DNA of 37,403 nucleotides, from IMG/VR virus record IMGVR_UViG_3300010373_000090, positions 1-37,403 of that record; one strand, 5' to 3'. This DNA is from a virus. Made by a program: the position numbers and the translations under genes. The notes under the pieces are model-generated. The model had not been told where the DNA came from. It saw only the letters and a list, made by a program, of their open reading frames with translations, and made no database searches. Shown here piece after piece: positions 13,734 to 21,637 of this stretch (positions within the stretch are counted from its first letter, which is position 1; the number at the start of each line of letters is the position of its first letter).

Positions 13734-13790
13734 CTCCCCACACTCCACACACGGGACCATCTTAGCCCCGCACATTACGCATTTAGCCAT
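13611..13790 (-). CDS. Antisense 59-aa zinc-ribbon protein
   Basis: Begins MAKCVMCGAKMVPCVECGEL. Its cysteines (C4, C7, C14, C17, C31, C35) include the common pattern CxxCGxxF-x9-YC-x3-C with a basic end (RSRCRTRRFR), too regular for a chance reading of the other strand. The zinc core (13790 to ~13672) falls largely outside the zinc core of the converging plus-strand gene, so only tails overlap. The ribosome binding site is weak (GGGA). A possible 31-aa ORF (13783-13878, minus) ends overlapping its start. It is the only minus-strand gene proposed between 3679 and 15121. Confidence 0.5.
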   Translation of the reverse strand: MAKCVMCGAKMVPCVECGELFHAVKKGHVYCRSRCRTRRFRADRVVALRGAQPVGTVIN

Positions 13791-13985
13791 TTTCCCAGCC
13801 GTCCATAGTTGAGGTGAAACGGATAATACGCCCCGCGTTACCGTCCGCAAATAGCGCCGGAACGCAGCTCTGTGACATTCGTCCCAGTTCGTTCAAATTC
13901 CCCGCCGCCGGTTCTATCGTTCGCCCTGTGCCACTCCTGGCACATAACCGGAGTCCAGAAGATGGACGAAGACGAGGTGGACAAT

Positions 13986-14825
13986 ATGGCAGTTCTCGAA
14001 ACTCCAACCATGCTAGCAACGGGCGGCAGTGGGGACGGCATGGGCCTGGGCGGTGGAATCGGTGGCGGCTTGCTGGGTGGCATCCTGGCGGGCGCACTGT
14101 TCGGCGGTGGCCTGGGCAACAACCGTAACAACGGCGAGGGTTGCGTGACCCCCGCAAACCTCACGGCAGGCCTGGCTGGCGTCACCGACGCTATCCAGAA
14201 CACCACCGTCATGCAAAGCCTGGGCGATATCAAGGCATCGGTGCCGCTGGCCGAGGCCCAGGTACAGCTCGCGCTGGCCGGCTCTCAAGCCGCCGTGGTC
14301 AACCAGGTGAACCTCGGCACGATGGCTACCATCAGCGGTCAGGCCCTGATCAACAAGAACGTTAGCGACGCAATCGCTGCCAGCCTTGCCAGTCAGACCT
14401 CGATCAAAGAGTCGGTAGCCGCCTACGGTGTCGCCAACTTGAACGCGACCAAGGACGCTCAGTTCGCTATCGCTACCATCGTCAAAGACGACGGCGAGAA
14501 GACCCGTGCGCTCATTACGTCGAACGCTATCAGCGAGCTGCAACGCCAACTGACTGTGGCACAGACCGCAGCACTGGAAGACCGCTTGACCAACCGTGCT
14601 CGCGAAACCGAAATCACGATCACCAACACCAACACGGCTACCGCGCAACAGCTGCAGGCGCAAAGCCAATTGCAAGCCCAGAGCCAGGCGATCATCCAGC
14701 TGTCGGGTCTGATCAGCAATCTCTCGGGCGATATCCAAACTGTCCGCCAAGGCCAGGTGACGTTTAACAGCGGCACCATGACCGGCAGCGCAACCCAGGC
14801 CGCAGCTAATACCAAGGTGGCCTAA
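13986..14825 (+). CDS. Glycine-zipper and coiled-coil protein of unknown function
   Basis: A 279-aa protein starting MAVLETPTMLATGG. Residues ~11-45 are a glycine-zipper tract (GLGGGIGGGLLGGILAGALF) able to pack in a membrane or oligomer. The remaining ~230 residues are Ala/Gln/Thr-rich and helical, with extended coiled coil (SELQRQLTVAQTAALEDRLT; QLQAQSQLQAQSQ). GAGGTGG precedes ATG 13986. Upstream, 13734-13985 holds no plus-strand gene. Candidates are a membrane-active or virion-internal protein. High-level expression is suggested by its codon regularity and terminal place before a strong terminator. I recognise no family. Confidence 0.72.
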   Translation: MAVLETPTMLATGGSGDGMGLGGGIGGGLLGGILAGALFGGGLGNNRNNGEGCVTPANLTAGLAGVTDAIQNTTVMQSLGDIKASVPLAEAQVQLALAGSQAAVVNQVNLGTMATISGQALINKNVSDAIAASLASQTSIKESVAAYGVANLNATKDAQFAIATIVKDDGEKTRALITSNAISELQRQLTVAQTAALEDRLTNRARETEITITNTNTATAQQLQAQSQLQAQSQAIIQLSGLISNLSGDIQTVRQGQVTFNSGTMTGSATQAAANTKVA

Positions 14826-15092
14826 ATGGACGCCCAGTTGCAGGTGCTGCAAAACTTGATTGCGACGAATCCGCAGGCAGCGGCATTGCTCAATCAGCTC
14901 AAGCCCCCGCCAATCGCTCAGGAAGTGCCGCAAGCCGCGGCAATTTCACCGGACAACCTCACGCAAGAGCAGCAATTTAAGTTGCTTTACGTGATCTATA
15001 AGGAGTTCTTGGAGGAGGAAGACGGCAAGCAACTGGCCGCGAGTATCGGGAAGTTTGCCCGATTTGCTCAAAGCAGGGCGGACAAGAAGTAG
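14826..15092 (+). CDS. 88-aa helical partner protein of unknown function
   Basis: Begins MDAQLQVLQNLIATNPQAAA one base after the preceding stop codon. Two helices flank a Pro-rich turn (QLKPPPIAQEVPQ); the second is acidic (YVIYKEFLEEEDGKQLAA) with a basic tail. It is probably the partner or chaperone of the coiled-coil protein upstream, judged from adjacency and composition only. It is the last gene of the rightward unit and ends at the terminator. Confidence 0.65.
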   Translation: MDAQLQVLQNLIATNPQAAALLNQLKPPPIAQEVPQAAAISPDNLTQEQQFKLLYVIYKEFLEEEDGKQLAASIGKFARFAQSRADKK

Positions 15093-15098
15093 TGAACG

Positions 15099-15120
15099 GG
15101 GACGCTTCGGCGTCCCTTTT
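15099..15120. terminator. Terminator between converging operons
   Basis: The perfect stem GGGACGC / GCGTCCC with a stable TTCG loop (15099-15116) is followed by TTTT and a further T-rich stretch. It ends the rightward unit just after the stop at 15092. It also lies beyond the stop of the leftward late operon (15121), where the minus strand lacks a comparably good U tract, so it acts mainly on plus-strand transcripts. Confidence 0.88.
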
Positions 15121-15609
15121 CTATTTTGGGGCTAGTCGCTCGCAGGTGAGGCCGGCGTTGCGGGCTCGGTCAAACGCTTGCGCCAGCTCTCGATTCGTTT
15201 CGATAGACCGCTCGAGCAAGTCGGTGAGCACCATAGCGGCGCGGGTGGCTGACGTGCCTCCGCCGGTAGGGGCGGCCACGCCGGGGCAGCTACTGGAGCG
15301 CTGTACGAACTGGACGGCGTCGACCCGCAAGCCGTTAATGCCAGCAGTGAGCACAGCGCCATCGCTTGTAATACGGTTGTCTTGTTCACGGGATGCCCTC
15401 GCGGCTTCGTCTCGCGCCGCATAGCGGCTTTGTTCTTCCTCTCGGGCGGCCTGCACTGCATCACCGCGGACAATTGCCTCCGCCGCGTCACGTTGCGCCC
15501 ACTTCTTTTCCCAGTCGGATGCCTCGTTGTGGGCGCCCCACCGGTACGCGCCGATCAGCAGCGCCAGCACGGCGGCCGTAAACAAGGCATACCGCCCAAT
15601 GGTACTCAC
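15121..15609 (-). CDS. Rz: Rz-like inner-membrane spanin
   Basis: A 162-aa i-spanin. The N-terminal membrane anchor (YALFTAAVLALLIGAYRWGA, ~7-26) is followed by a long charged periplasmic coiled coil (DWEKKWAQRDAAEAIVRGDA ...) and a C-terminal domain. It joins the outer-membrane partner Rz1 to fuse the envelope membranes at the last step of lysis. The GTG start at 15609 overlaps the endolysin stop (GTGA). Rz1 is encoded inside it in another frame, the usual arrangement. Last gene of the late operon. Confidence 0.88.
   Translation of the reverse strand: MSTIGRYALFTAAVLALLIGAYRWGAHNEASDWEKKWAQRDAAEAIVRGDAVQAAREEEQSRYAARDEAARASREQDNRITSDGAVLTAGINGLRVDAVQFVQRSSSCPGVAAPTGGGTSATRAAMVLTDLLERSIETNRELAQAFDRARNAGLTCERLAPK
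15132..15389 (-). CDS. Rz1: Rz1-like outer-membrane spanin lipoprotein, nested in Rz
   Basis: An 85-aa o-spanin read in a different frame within the Rz gene. From GTG 15389 the protein begins MNKTTVLQAMALCSLLALTA. The lipobox is LTAC, followed by a proline-rich mature region (SAPVAAPAWPPLPAEARQPP), both diagnostic of Rz1. GAGGGCATCCC precedes the GTG. It would be lipidated at the Cys (residue ~21), anchored to the outer membrane, and bind Rz. Confidence 0.85.
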   Translation of the reverse strand: MNKTTVLQAMALCSLLALTACGSTPSSSYSAPVAAPAWPPLPAEARQPPAPLWCSPTCSSGLSKRIESWRKRLTEPATPASPASD

Positions 15610-16136
15610 ACTGGCACCCCGTAGGCCTTCAGGGCCTTAGCGTAATTCGCGGACCACTTGACCCGCAGGGCCTCCCGCTCCGTGGCGGACCCGTTCGTGT
15701 GGGCGCCTGGCCGCCAGGTGCGCAGGTAGAGCGCCCAGCTACCCGCAACGTCTCCGAGCACGGGTAGGCGATAGGGGTCCGTGTAATACAACAGCCGCGC
15801 CAGAGCAGCCGCCAAGACGGGATCAGTCTGTATGGCGGTAAACACTGCGTCTGTGGTGGGCGTCACGCCCTGGTGACGGCAGGCGCTGGCAGCGAGGGCC
15901 GCGCTCGACTTGTGGTGTAGCACACCGGTCACTCCGCCGCCCAGCTCGAATTGATAGTCGCCCGCCGCTGGGCCTTCAGGCACCAGCTTACCGGCCTTCT
16001 TGATCAGTTGGCGGGGTGCGCGGGTCGGGTTCTCTTGCAGACTGGTCGTGTAGAGCAGCACCATTGCCGCGACTGTGCGCAGCGTGGCGGGGAGCAGGCC
16101 CAGGCCCGCCTCGATATCAAGTTGCAGACGGTCCAT
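15606..16136 (-). CDS. Endolysin, lysozyme-like fold
   Basis: A 176-aa peptidoglycan hydrolase of a family frequent in Mu-like and Burkholderia/Pseudomonas phages. Landmarks are the early catalytic-type Glu in YTTSLQENPTRAPRQ, the GDYQFELGGGVTGVLHH segment, the helical LAAALARLLYYTDPYRLP, and the C-terminal GSWALYLRTWRPGAHTNG ending with SANYAKALKAYG. No signal peptide, so it needs a holin. Start set at ATG 16136; in-frame GTG codons at 16142 and 16145 are alternatives, the former making a GTGA overlap. Confidence 0.83.
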   Translation of the reverse strand: MDRLQLDIEAGLGLLPATLRTVAAMVLLYTTSLQENPTRAPRQLIKKAGKLVPEGPAAGDYQFELGGGVTGVLHHKSSAALAASACRHQGVTPTTDAVFTAIQTDPVLAAALARLLYYTDPYRLPVLGDVAGSWALYLRTWRPGAHTNGSATEREALRVKWSANYAKALKAYGVPV

Positions 16137-16138
16137 TT

Positions 16139-16447
16139 TCACCACCGGAGCTTGTAACGGTTGAAGGGCTTGGCGAGATTACCGCGGCTATAGACGCACA
16201 CCACAGCAAAGGAGAAGACGATTCCCATAACCCAGGGTTGGGTGCGGCTGGCTACATTCGAGAACTCGCCAAGCCCTTGGAAGAACGCCGCCAGCGAGCA
16301 GCCCCCGCCAAGGACGGCGATCACGGTCGGCACCCATCGGGTACGCTCGTGGCTCAGGTAGCAAGCGAGTGACGCCGCGGTCACAATATGCAGCAGTAGG
16401 CGGAACGATAAAATAACCGTTCCTATCAGTTCGGGATTATGGCCCAT
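16139..16447 (-). CDS. Putative holin or antiholin, three membrane spans
   Basis: A 102-aa protein starting MGHNPELIGTVILSFRLLLH. Three hydrophobic spans (~8-32, ~43-63, ~76-92) with short charged loops and a basic C-terminus (GNLAKPFNRYKLRW) give a class-I-holin-like topology. GAGAGG precedes ATG 16447. It lies between another small membrane protein and the endolysin, so the pair probably supplies holin and antiholin; which is which cannot be told from sequence. Confidence 0.75.
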   Translation of the reverse strand: MGHNPELIGTVILSFRLLLHIVTAASLACYLSHERTRWVPTVIAVLGGGCSLAAFFQGLGEFSNVASRTQPWVMGIVFSFAVVCVYSRGNLAKPFNRYKLRW

Positions 16448-16835
16448 CGTCGCCTCTCTTGAGGACAGGGATTCGGTCCATAATAGCCTTGAGCCAAACC
16501 GGCAAAGGGCCATCATTGCGAATCATCAAGTTGATTGCACCAAACACGGCCGCTGCGAGAGCCGCCGAGCCGCACCCGACGAGGATAGCGTAGTGGCCGC
16601 CTGAGTCAGCGTGCCCCTTTGCCGCACCATACCCGATGCCCCACGAGAAAATCAGCAAACAGACTTTCCGAGTCAGCACCTCAAACCAATGAGACTTGAC
16701 CGGGTCGGGTAGGGCCAGCAGGAAAAAGCAGCCGAAGGAAGCGCCGCTAGCCGCTCCCGCGTGCAGCTGCTCGAACACGCTCCAGATGTACAGGCCGACA
16801 ATTGCGGGCCACGCTACTGCATTCGGATCATTCAT
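16437..16835 (-). CDS. Putative holin-type membrane protein
   Basis: A 132-aa protein starting MNDPNAVAWPAIVGLYIWSV. Hydrophobic spans lie at ~9-20 (weak), ~30-43, ~57-70 and ~83-105, followed by a soluble basic tail (WLKAIMDRIPVLKRGDDGP). It overlaps the next holin-like gene by 11 nt. Its position ahead of holin, endolysin and spanins supports a lysis role. An alternative is an accessory membrane protein that tunes lysis timing. Confidence 0.68.
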   Translation of the reverse strand: MNDPNAVAWPAIVGLYIWSVFEQLHAGAASGASFGCFFLLALPDPVKSHWFEVLTRKVCLLIFSWGIGYGAAKGHADSGGHYAILVGCGSAALAAAVFGAINLMIRNDGPLPVWLKAIMDRIPVLKRGDDGP

Positions 16836-16871
16836 CGGCGCCGTGGCTCCCCGTAAAATGTCGTTATGCTA

Positions 16872-17204
16872 TCACGGCAACGGGTAACGCTCCTTAATTT
16901 CCGTTACCTTGTCGCGCCAAATTTGTTCGGCCTTGGCGGACTTGTCGAACTGCCATTCCAGGAACAGGGAGTCTGACTCGGCAGCGTACGCGGACTGGCG
17001 CAGCACCTGCACCTGGGCGGCCGTCAAGGGTAGCTCTTTACGGGGCTCCAGCGTGGGGCGCCCGTCCTTACCTTTGACGATTGTCAGACCCTTGGCTTGG
17101 CCGTCCAGAAGGGCCTGGTGCTCATCGCTCGTCAGGGGTGACCCACCGTTATCCTCGGGGGAGAACGCGAAACGTTTATCCGCAACAACCCATAATGCAA
17201 ACAT
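16872..17204 (-). CDS. Tail-fibre-associated protein (assembly/chaperone-like)
   Basis: A 110-aa protein starting MFALWVVADKRFAFSPED. It ends with the pattern AAESDSLFLEWQFDKSAKAE then WRDKVTEIKERYPLP, frequently seen in small proteins encoded just downstream of phage tail-fibre genes and thought to help fold or attach fibres. It begins one codon after the tail-fibre stop. The N-terminal strand region may bind the fibre tip. Confidence 0.68.
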   Translation of the reverse strand: MFALWVVADKRFAFSPEDNGGSPLTSDEHQALLDGQAKGLTIVKGKDGRPTLEPRKELPLTAAQVQVLRQSAYAAESDSLFLEWQFDKSAKAEQIWRDKVTEIKERYPLP

Positions 17205-17206
17205 GC

Positions 17207-17731
17207 TCAGTTCCCCAGGGCGAAAATGGTAGTGGCCGACTCAACCGACGGTGTGCCGGACTGGGCCGCCTTGTGCAGCAGTGCGCCCGTTTGAGTGCGG
17301 TTGATGACTGTCAAGGTCATAGACACCGCCCCGCCGCCGACAAAGTCCGGGGCCATCGCGACCGACCGGCAGGCGAACGGGAAATTAATAGGCCAGGTAA
17401 CCGTGGCCGACGTCCCCGCCGTCGCCGGGTTTGGGACGCTGCACCACTGCAGGATGAACCCGCCCGGAACGTCCGGAATGCGGATGTAGTCATTAACGCC
17501 GAAGCCGCGTTTGGGGAGCAGCGCACCAGCCGCGCCCAGGATGGCGGCCAGCAACTGGGTGAAATCACCTTTCACCAAGGTGATGCCCATCCCTTCGATG
17601 GCTCGGCAAACGTTCTCTTGCACGTCGTTAAGCCAGTCGTCTGTGACAATCGTCGCGGGTACGCCGCCGGTGGGGCTCCCCTCAGTAAACAAATGTTCCG
17701 GCGTGGCCGATGGGCCGTCAATTCTGTGCAT
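17207..17731 (-). CDS. Tail fibre tip protein, gp53-like C-terminal domain
   Basis: A 174-aa protein starting MHRIDGPSATPEHLFTEGSP. The N-terminal part (ATIVTDDWLNDVQENVCRAIEGMG) is a known lead-in of phage tail-fibre proteins. The C-terminal part (GFILQWCSVPN, then VTWPINFPFACRSVAMAPDF) matches the trimeric fibre-tip domain of gp53-like proteins. It likely contributes to receptor recognition together with the tailspike upstream. AGAGG precedes ATG 17731. Confidence 0.8.
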   Translation of the reverse strand: MHRIDGPSATPEHLFTEGSPTGGVPATIVTDDWLNDVQENVCRAIEGMGITLVKGDFTQLLAAILGAAGALLPKRGFGVNDYIRIPDVPGGFILQWCSVPNPATAGTSATVTWPINFPFACRSVAMAPDFVGGGAVSMTLTVINRTQTGALLHKAAQSGTPSVESATTIFALGN

Positions 17732-17743
17732 TGTGAAAACCTC

Positions 17744-19411
17744 TTATCGGATGCGGAAAATACTACAGGTAAAGTTGCTGTTAGCGGGAGTCCCGCCGCT
17801 GTCAGTTGTCCGCACCCGGAACGTGGTTTCTGAAATGGCCTGCGCCCGGATCTGAGTCGCCGTGCTGGCCGCATGGGCAACCGTGCCCGAGAGTGCCGGG
17901 ATCAAATTGTAAGAGTACGGGTCCGTGCCCAGTGGCCTGTTGGAGGTGACAAGATAGACGCCAGTGGATTCCCGCACGCAAGTCAGTCCTTCGGCGCCCA
18001 GATAGAAAGTGCCGTCGTCCCCAAACTGCACGGTTTTAGCCTCGGCATACTCCCGAGTGATCGGCAAGGACACACGTTCACTAAATACGCAAGTGTCATC
18101 GTAGACTACTCGACAGTTCGTGTCGGTCGTCCAGAATGGGCGGGCCGGGGTCGGGACGTACCCGAAGCCAGAGAGGAAAGTGCAGCCAATCAAGTTGACG
18201 GTTACGCGCCCGCCGCCGGGGTTCGCTACCCAGATGTTTGCTTGGGTGAACGTGGTAGGGGAGACCCGAGCAAAGATAGCCCCGATGACGTTAATCACGC
18301 AATCCTGGGTGGCGTGGTGCTCGATGTACAGATCCGAAAGTCCGCCGTTCAACTCGCAATAAGTGGTGGGCAGTGCGACCACCCCCGCGATGGTGCCGGT
18401 CCGCCCGATCAGCATGATGGCGCTTTCTGTGCTGCCCATGGCTACGCTGTTTTCAACGTCCAGCGTGTCGATGTTGAGCGCCGCGCCAATGTCACAGCGG
18501 AAGCCCGCGCCCGTGGAGCCCATGACTTTCGCGCGTGTGTACTTGACTGAGTTCGGGCCGGACGACTCAGTGGTGTCCTCGTGGATGATCCCCCGAGTGC
18601 AACCGCCGATATTCAGGTCTCGCAGCGAGCTGATCAGCACGCTGTTGCAGCGCAGCCCTACCGATAGGCCGATAGCGGTATAGCTGTAGACCTCGGTATT
18701 GGCTTTGTTTTCCACCAGCAGACCGCCCGGGCCCACGCCCGTCGTGTTTGGCGTGGTGATATAGGACGGGTTGGCGATGGTCAGGTTACCAAAACGGTCA
18801 TTCCCGCCCACTCGTTGCGAGGCGAACAGGTCCGCCCGCAGCGTCACCACGTAGTCGTAGTCGTCGGACGCAGCAGACAGGATTGTATTGCCCTGCGTCT
18901 CGCCGGCGATATCGTACCGGATGGACCCGTGGCCCAGAAATCCGGTGTTGAGCGCCGTGTACTCACACTTCAGCCCTGGGGCCGGGATATACCGGCCGCC
19001 GTCCTTGATCCGGATATGGCCGCCCAGGGGGAAAGCTACCGCCAACTCCTCCGCGGTGTCGATGGTGCGCTCGGCGGCGGCCAATTGCGCCTGCACTGTG
19101 GAGGCGGCACCGCCCTTGGTACGTGCGCCCAGGGTCGCAGCGGCGTCCGGTAGGTCCAGCTCGAGCGAGCCCCGTGCCAGCGCTGCGGTCGTCTTGGCTA
19201 CGAACTCACGCGACCAGGGGGTGAACGTCGGGATATCCCCCAGTGCGTCCGCGTGTATCGCCTGCCACTCCAGCAGCGAGGGGATCGGGCCCGACTCGGA
19301 ATCAATGTAGGCCCCCGCCGGTCCATTGGCGACGTCATGCGCAATGCCCGCGGCGTTATCAAACTTTTCAATGGCGGCATTGACGCGGTCGTCAATATCT
19401 GGATCAGGCAT
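17744..19411 (-). CDS. Tailspike or tail fibre with predicted beta-helix
   Basis: A 555-aa protein starting MPDPDIDDRVNAAIEKFDNA. A short N-terminal helical adaptor and coiled-coil-like segment (to ~130) is followed by repetitive beta strands rich in Asn, Gly, Thr and Ile (for example LTIANPSYITTPNTTGVGPG and DLYIEHHATQDCVINVIGAI), typical of right-handed parallel beta-helix spikes, then a C-terminal beta domain. It presumably binds, and may cleave, surface polysaccharide; no catalytic residues could be assigned. Start ATG 19411 with GGAG is preferred over the in-frame TTG at 19417. Confidence 0.78.
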   Translation of the reverse strand: MPDPDIDDRVNAAIEKFDNAAGIAHDVANGPAGAYIDSESGPIPSLLEWQAIHADALGDIPTFTPWSREFVAKTTAALARGSLELDLPDAAATLGARTKGGAASTVQAQLAAAERTIDTAEELAVAFPLGGHIRIKDGGRYIPAPGLKCEYTALNTGFLGHGSIRYDIAGETQGNTILSAASDDYDYVVTLRADLFASQRVGGNDRFGNLTIANPSYITTPNTTGVGPGGLLVENKANTEVYSYTAIGLSVGLRCNSVLISSLRDLNIGGCTRGIIHEDTTESSGPNSVKYTRAKVMGSTGAGFRCDIGAALNIDTLDVENSVAMGSTESAIMLIGRTGTIAGVVALPTTYCELNGGLSDLYIEHHATQDCVINVIGAIFARVSPTTFTQANIWVANPGGGRVTVNLIGCTFLSGFGYVPTPARPFWTTDTNCRVVYDDTCVFSERVSLPITREYAEAKTVQFGDDGTFYLGAEGLTCVRESTGVYLVTSNRPLGTDPYSYNLIPALSGTVAHAASTATQIRAQAISETTFRVRTTDSGGTPANSNFTCSIFRIR

Positions 19412-19413
19412 GG

Positions 19414-20091
19414 TCAAGACTCCAAGTAGTCAGGTAGCGTGTAGTTCGCAAAATAGAACATGCGGTCGGCGGCCAGGTACAGTTCCTGCGCCTCGATCCC
19501 GCCATAGCTGAAAATCACCAGGGTGTGGGCCGGCTTGAGTTGATTGATCTTACACTCTAGCGCGCTATTACCCCAACTCCGCAACGGCTCGCCCGCTGCT
19601 GACAGGCCAGCACGGAAAGAAATAATCGTTGTTTCCCGCGCGTTCACTTGCCAAACGAAAGGCCACTCCGGGCCATTGGTGAGCCGGTCACCCGCTCGGG
19701 AGATTCCTGCACGGAAAGGGCGGAACTCCGTTACGGTTATTTCAAAACCGAGTTGGCGCGCTACCTCAATAAAATACGGGATCGATTGGCCGCCTACGCT
19801 CGCAAGTTTCGCGAGGACGGCCTGGCGTCGCCCCTGAAGCGTTTCCTCCAATTCGCCCGAGCACTTGTCAGGCAGCCCCGTTACCCGCTCCCAGTCAACC
19901 AGCATTTCGGTCGTGGTGGCGGGGTTCGCTTCCAGGGCCAGGGTGTCCGCTCGCGCTTCGACCCGGGAGAACTCCGGGGCCATGCCCGTGAGCACTCGCT
20001 CCAGGTTCGTGCCGGTGTCGCGGCGGAAGGCTTGCCCCGGCGGGAGCAGGTCCCTTAATAGCTGGGTGTACTCCTCGGGCGTGTGCGCCAT
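19414..20091 (-). CDS. Mu gp48-like / YmfQ (DUF2313) baseplate-fibre connector
   Basis: A 225-aa protein starting MAHTPEEYTQLLRDLLPPGQ, the hallmark opening of the YmfQ/DUF2313 family. DTLALEANPATTTEMLVDWE and GLPDKCSGELEETLQGRR follow, as in Mu gp48, which connects baseplate wedges to tail fibres. The start overlaps the gp47-like stop as TAATG. The C-terminal region (RSWGNSALECKINQLKPAHT) also fits the family. Confidence 0.9.
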   Translation of the reverse strand: MAHTPEEYTQLLRDLLPPGQAFRRDTGTNLERVLTGMAPEFSRVEARADTLALEANPATTTEMLVDWERVTGLPDKCSGELEETLQGRRQAVLAKLASVGGQSIPYFIEVARQLGFEITVTEFRPFRAGISRAGDRLTNGPEWPFVWQVNARETTIISFRAGLSAAGEPLRSWGNSALECKINQLKPAHTLVIFSYGGIEAQELYLAADRMFYFANYTLPDYLES

Positions 20092-21164
20092 TAAATGCCA
20101 CTCCAGGTAAGAGTGCCGAGTTTAGGCAGCGCGCCCACTGGGACCGTGACGTTACCCGTTGGGACGTCGACTCGGCTGTCCACCACTCCCGCGGCAATGC
20201 TGATCGCCTCACGCAGCTTGCTGATAAGGATCGTCGTGCCCGGGGCTGCCTCGCGCAAGAACAAGTCGCGCAGCTCAGCCGCTGCCGCGGTCTGGGTCGC
20301 CAGGGTGTTGGGCGAGAGGGCCGCCGTGATGTTGACCGGGAAGCTGGTGGGCGCGGCCACTGTAACGTCAGCAGTCACTGGCCGGCGCAATTCGATGTAC
20401 GCCTGAGCCGCAGCAACCACCGCAGGGTCTGGGATAAAACCCGTGCTCTCGTCATCGTTGCCCACCAGCACCGTGACCGTACCGAGGCCCAGTTGCATCG
20501 GGTACACCCAAGCGCGGGTAATGCCCGGCACCTCGATAGCCCAGGTCTCGTAATCCTCCGCGCTTCCGCCTTGTGGGGGCTTCTGGATGCGGCGAATAAT
20601 TCGGGCTTGCAATGCCGCCTCGGATTCCTGGTTAACCCCGCCGATGATCCCGGGCGACACCACGACCGCCGAGGAGGCAAACCCATCCACTGGCTGGAGC
20701 AGCCCAAGCGCAACACCCGGTAAGGTGTTTCCCGCGGCGCCGGCGACCTGCGCCCGCACGCTGACAGTGGACGGGCCGGAGCCCTGTACCAGGTCCTGGG
20801 TGGTATCGAACAGGACGCCATCCGACCGTTGGAACGTGGTTCCCGCCAGCATGACCTTGCCCGCGGTTCCCGTGACCTGCACAGCGGACATGCCCGTGGC
20901 AAAGGTGGCGGGCTTGCGTCCGTCAGGCAGCCAGATAGCCGCCCACCGCAGGAGGAATTCGTCCTCCGCTGTGTCGGGCAGGGCTTGGCGCGCGATGAAG
21001 TCCAAGTAGCCGTAGAGCGAGTGAACCGCGCCCGCTTCGGCCCGGGCAAGGATACCCGCCAAGGAGCGGCGCAGCAGCGTAGCGCTCACGCCAGGGAGGC
21101 GGCTGGCTATGTCGGTGCTGACACGGTCGATCAGTTCGGCCAGGCTGGGGCGGACAAAAGGCAT
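20091..21164 (-). CDS. Baseplate J-like wedge protein (Mu gp47-like)
   Basis: A 357-aa protein starting MPFVRPSLAELIDRVSTDIA. GMSAVQVTGTAGKVMLAGTT and AEDYETWAIEVPGITRAWVYP are characteristic of the baseplate J / Mu gp47 family, the wedge component homologous to T4 gp6. TAATG overlap upstream with gp46-like, in the conserved Mu order gp45-gp46-gp47-gp48. Length is normal for the family. Confidence 0.93.
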   Translation of the reverse strand: MPFVRPSLAELIDRVSTDIASRLPGVSATLLRRSLAGILARAEAGAVHSLYGYLDFIARQALPDTAEDEFLLRWAAIWLPDGRKPATFATGMSAVQVTGTAGKVMLAGTTFQRSDGVLFDTTQDLVQGSGPSTVSVRAQVAGAAGNTLPGVALGLLQPVDGFASSAVVVSPGIIGGVNQESEAALQARIIRRIQKPPQGGSAEDYETWAIEVPGITRAWVYPMQLGLGTVTVLVGNDDESTGFIPDPAVVAAAQAYIELRRPVTADVTVAAPTSFPVNITAALSPNTLATQTAAAAELRDLFLREAAPGTTILISKLREAISIAAGVVDSRVDVPTGNVTVPVGALPKLGTLTWSGI

Positions 21165-21637
21165 TATGCCCCCTTGAGAATTTGGTTAGACCATTGGTAG
21201 TCGTACCGGAATACTACCGGGTTACTTGATTGCGGTCGATAGATCAGCACCTCGAGCCGCATCCACCCCAAGCGCGGGTAGGTGGCGAGCACTTCGACCG
21301 AGCTGGCGACCGCGTCGTCCACCAACCAGCGGAGCGACCTTTCCGCGTAGCCCTTGGCGTCGGCAAGCGTGCGGCTCAGCTGTTTGGCTCGGCGGATCGT
21401 CCAGAGCAGGGAGCCCGTGGCGTCACCCGGGAGTGTTCCGTGGACGTCGCCCCAATACCCGCGGAGGTTGCCGTCCCGGTCAATCGGCGGGATCAGGTCC
21501 TCGGTGGCCCGGGCGTCAGAAAACAGGCTGATCAGTACCGCCGTCTCGAGGCCCTGGTCCGCTTCGATATCGCCCACGGTGAACGCGGCGTCGATCAGCC
21601 CGTCAGCGTCCAGGAATAAGCCGTAGTCACCACTCAT
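21164..21637 (-). CDS. Mu gp46-like baseplate wedge protein
   Basis: A 157-aa protein starting MSGDYGLFLDADGLIDAAFT. ADQGLETAVLISLFSDARA and GYWGDVHG are typical of phage GP46 proteins, which have a gp25-like lysozyme-derived wedge fold without enzymatic activity. ATGA overlap with gp45-like. Acts in baseplate assembly next to gp47. Confidence 0.9.
   Translation of the reverse strand: MSGDYGLFLDADGLIDAAFTVGDIEADQGLETAVLISLFSDARATEDLIPPIDRDGNLRGYWGDVHGTLPGDATGSLLWTIRRAKQLSRTLADAKGYAERSLRWLVDDAVASSVEVLATYPRLGWMRLEVLIYRPQSSNPVVFRYDYQWSNQILKGA

Noticed and set aside
13783-13878. 31-aa minus ORF upstream of the antisense zinc-ribbon gene
   Set aside because: Short, without motif or clear ribosome binding site; only its overlap with the next start is suggestive.
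13872-13985. N-terminal extension of the glycine-zipper protein from GTG 13872 or ATG 13962
   Set aside because: The ATG at 13986 has the better ribosome binding site (GAGGTGG) and the extension is unlike the rest of the protein.
19377-19402. TTGACGACCGCGTCA on the minus strand near the tailspike start, similar to the palindromic element
   Set aside because: One mismatch in the core and no TTAG flank, and it encodes the acidic DIDDRVN segment inside the gene with no downstream start.
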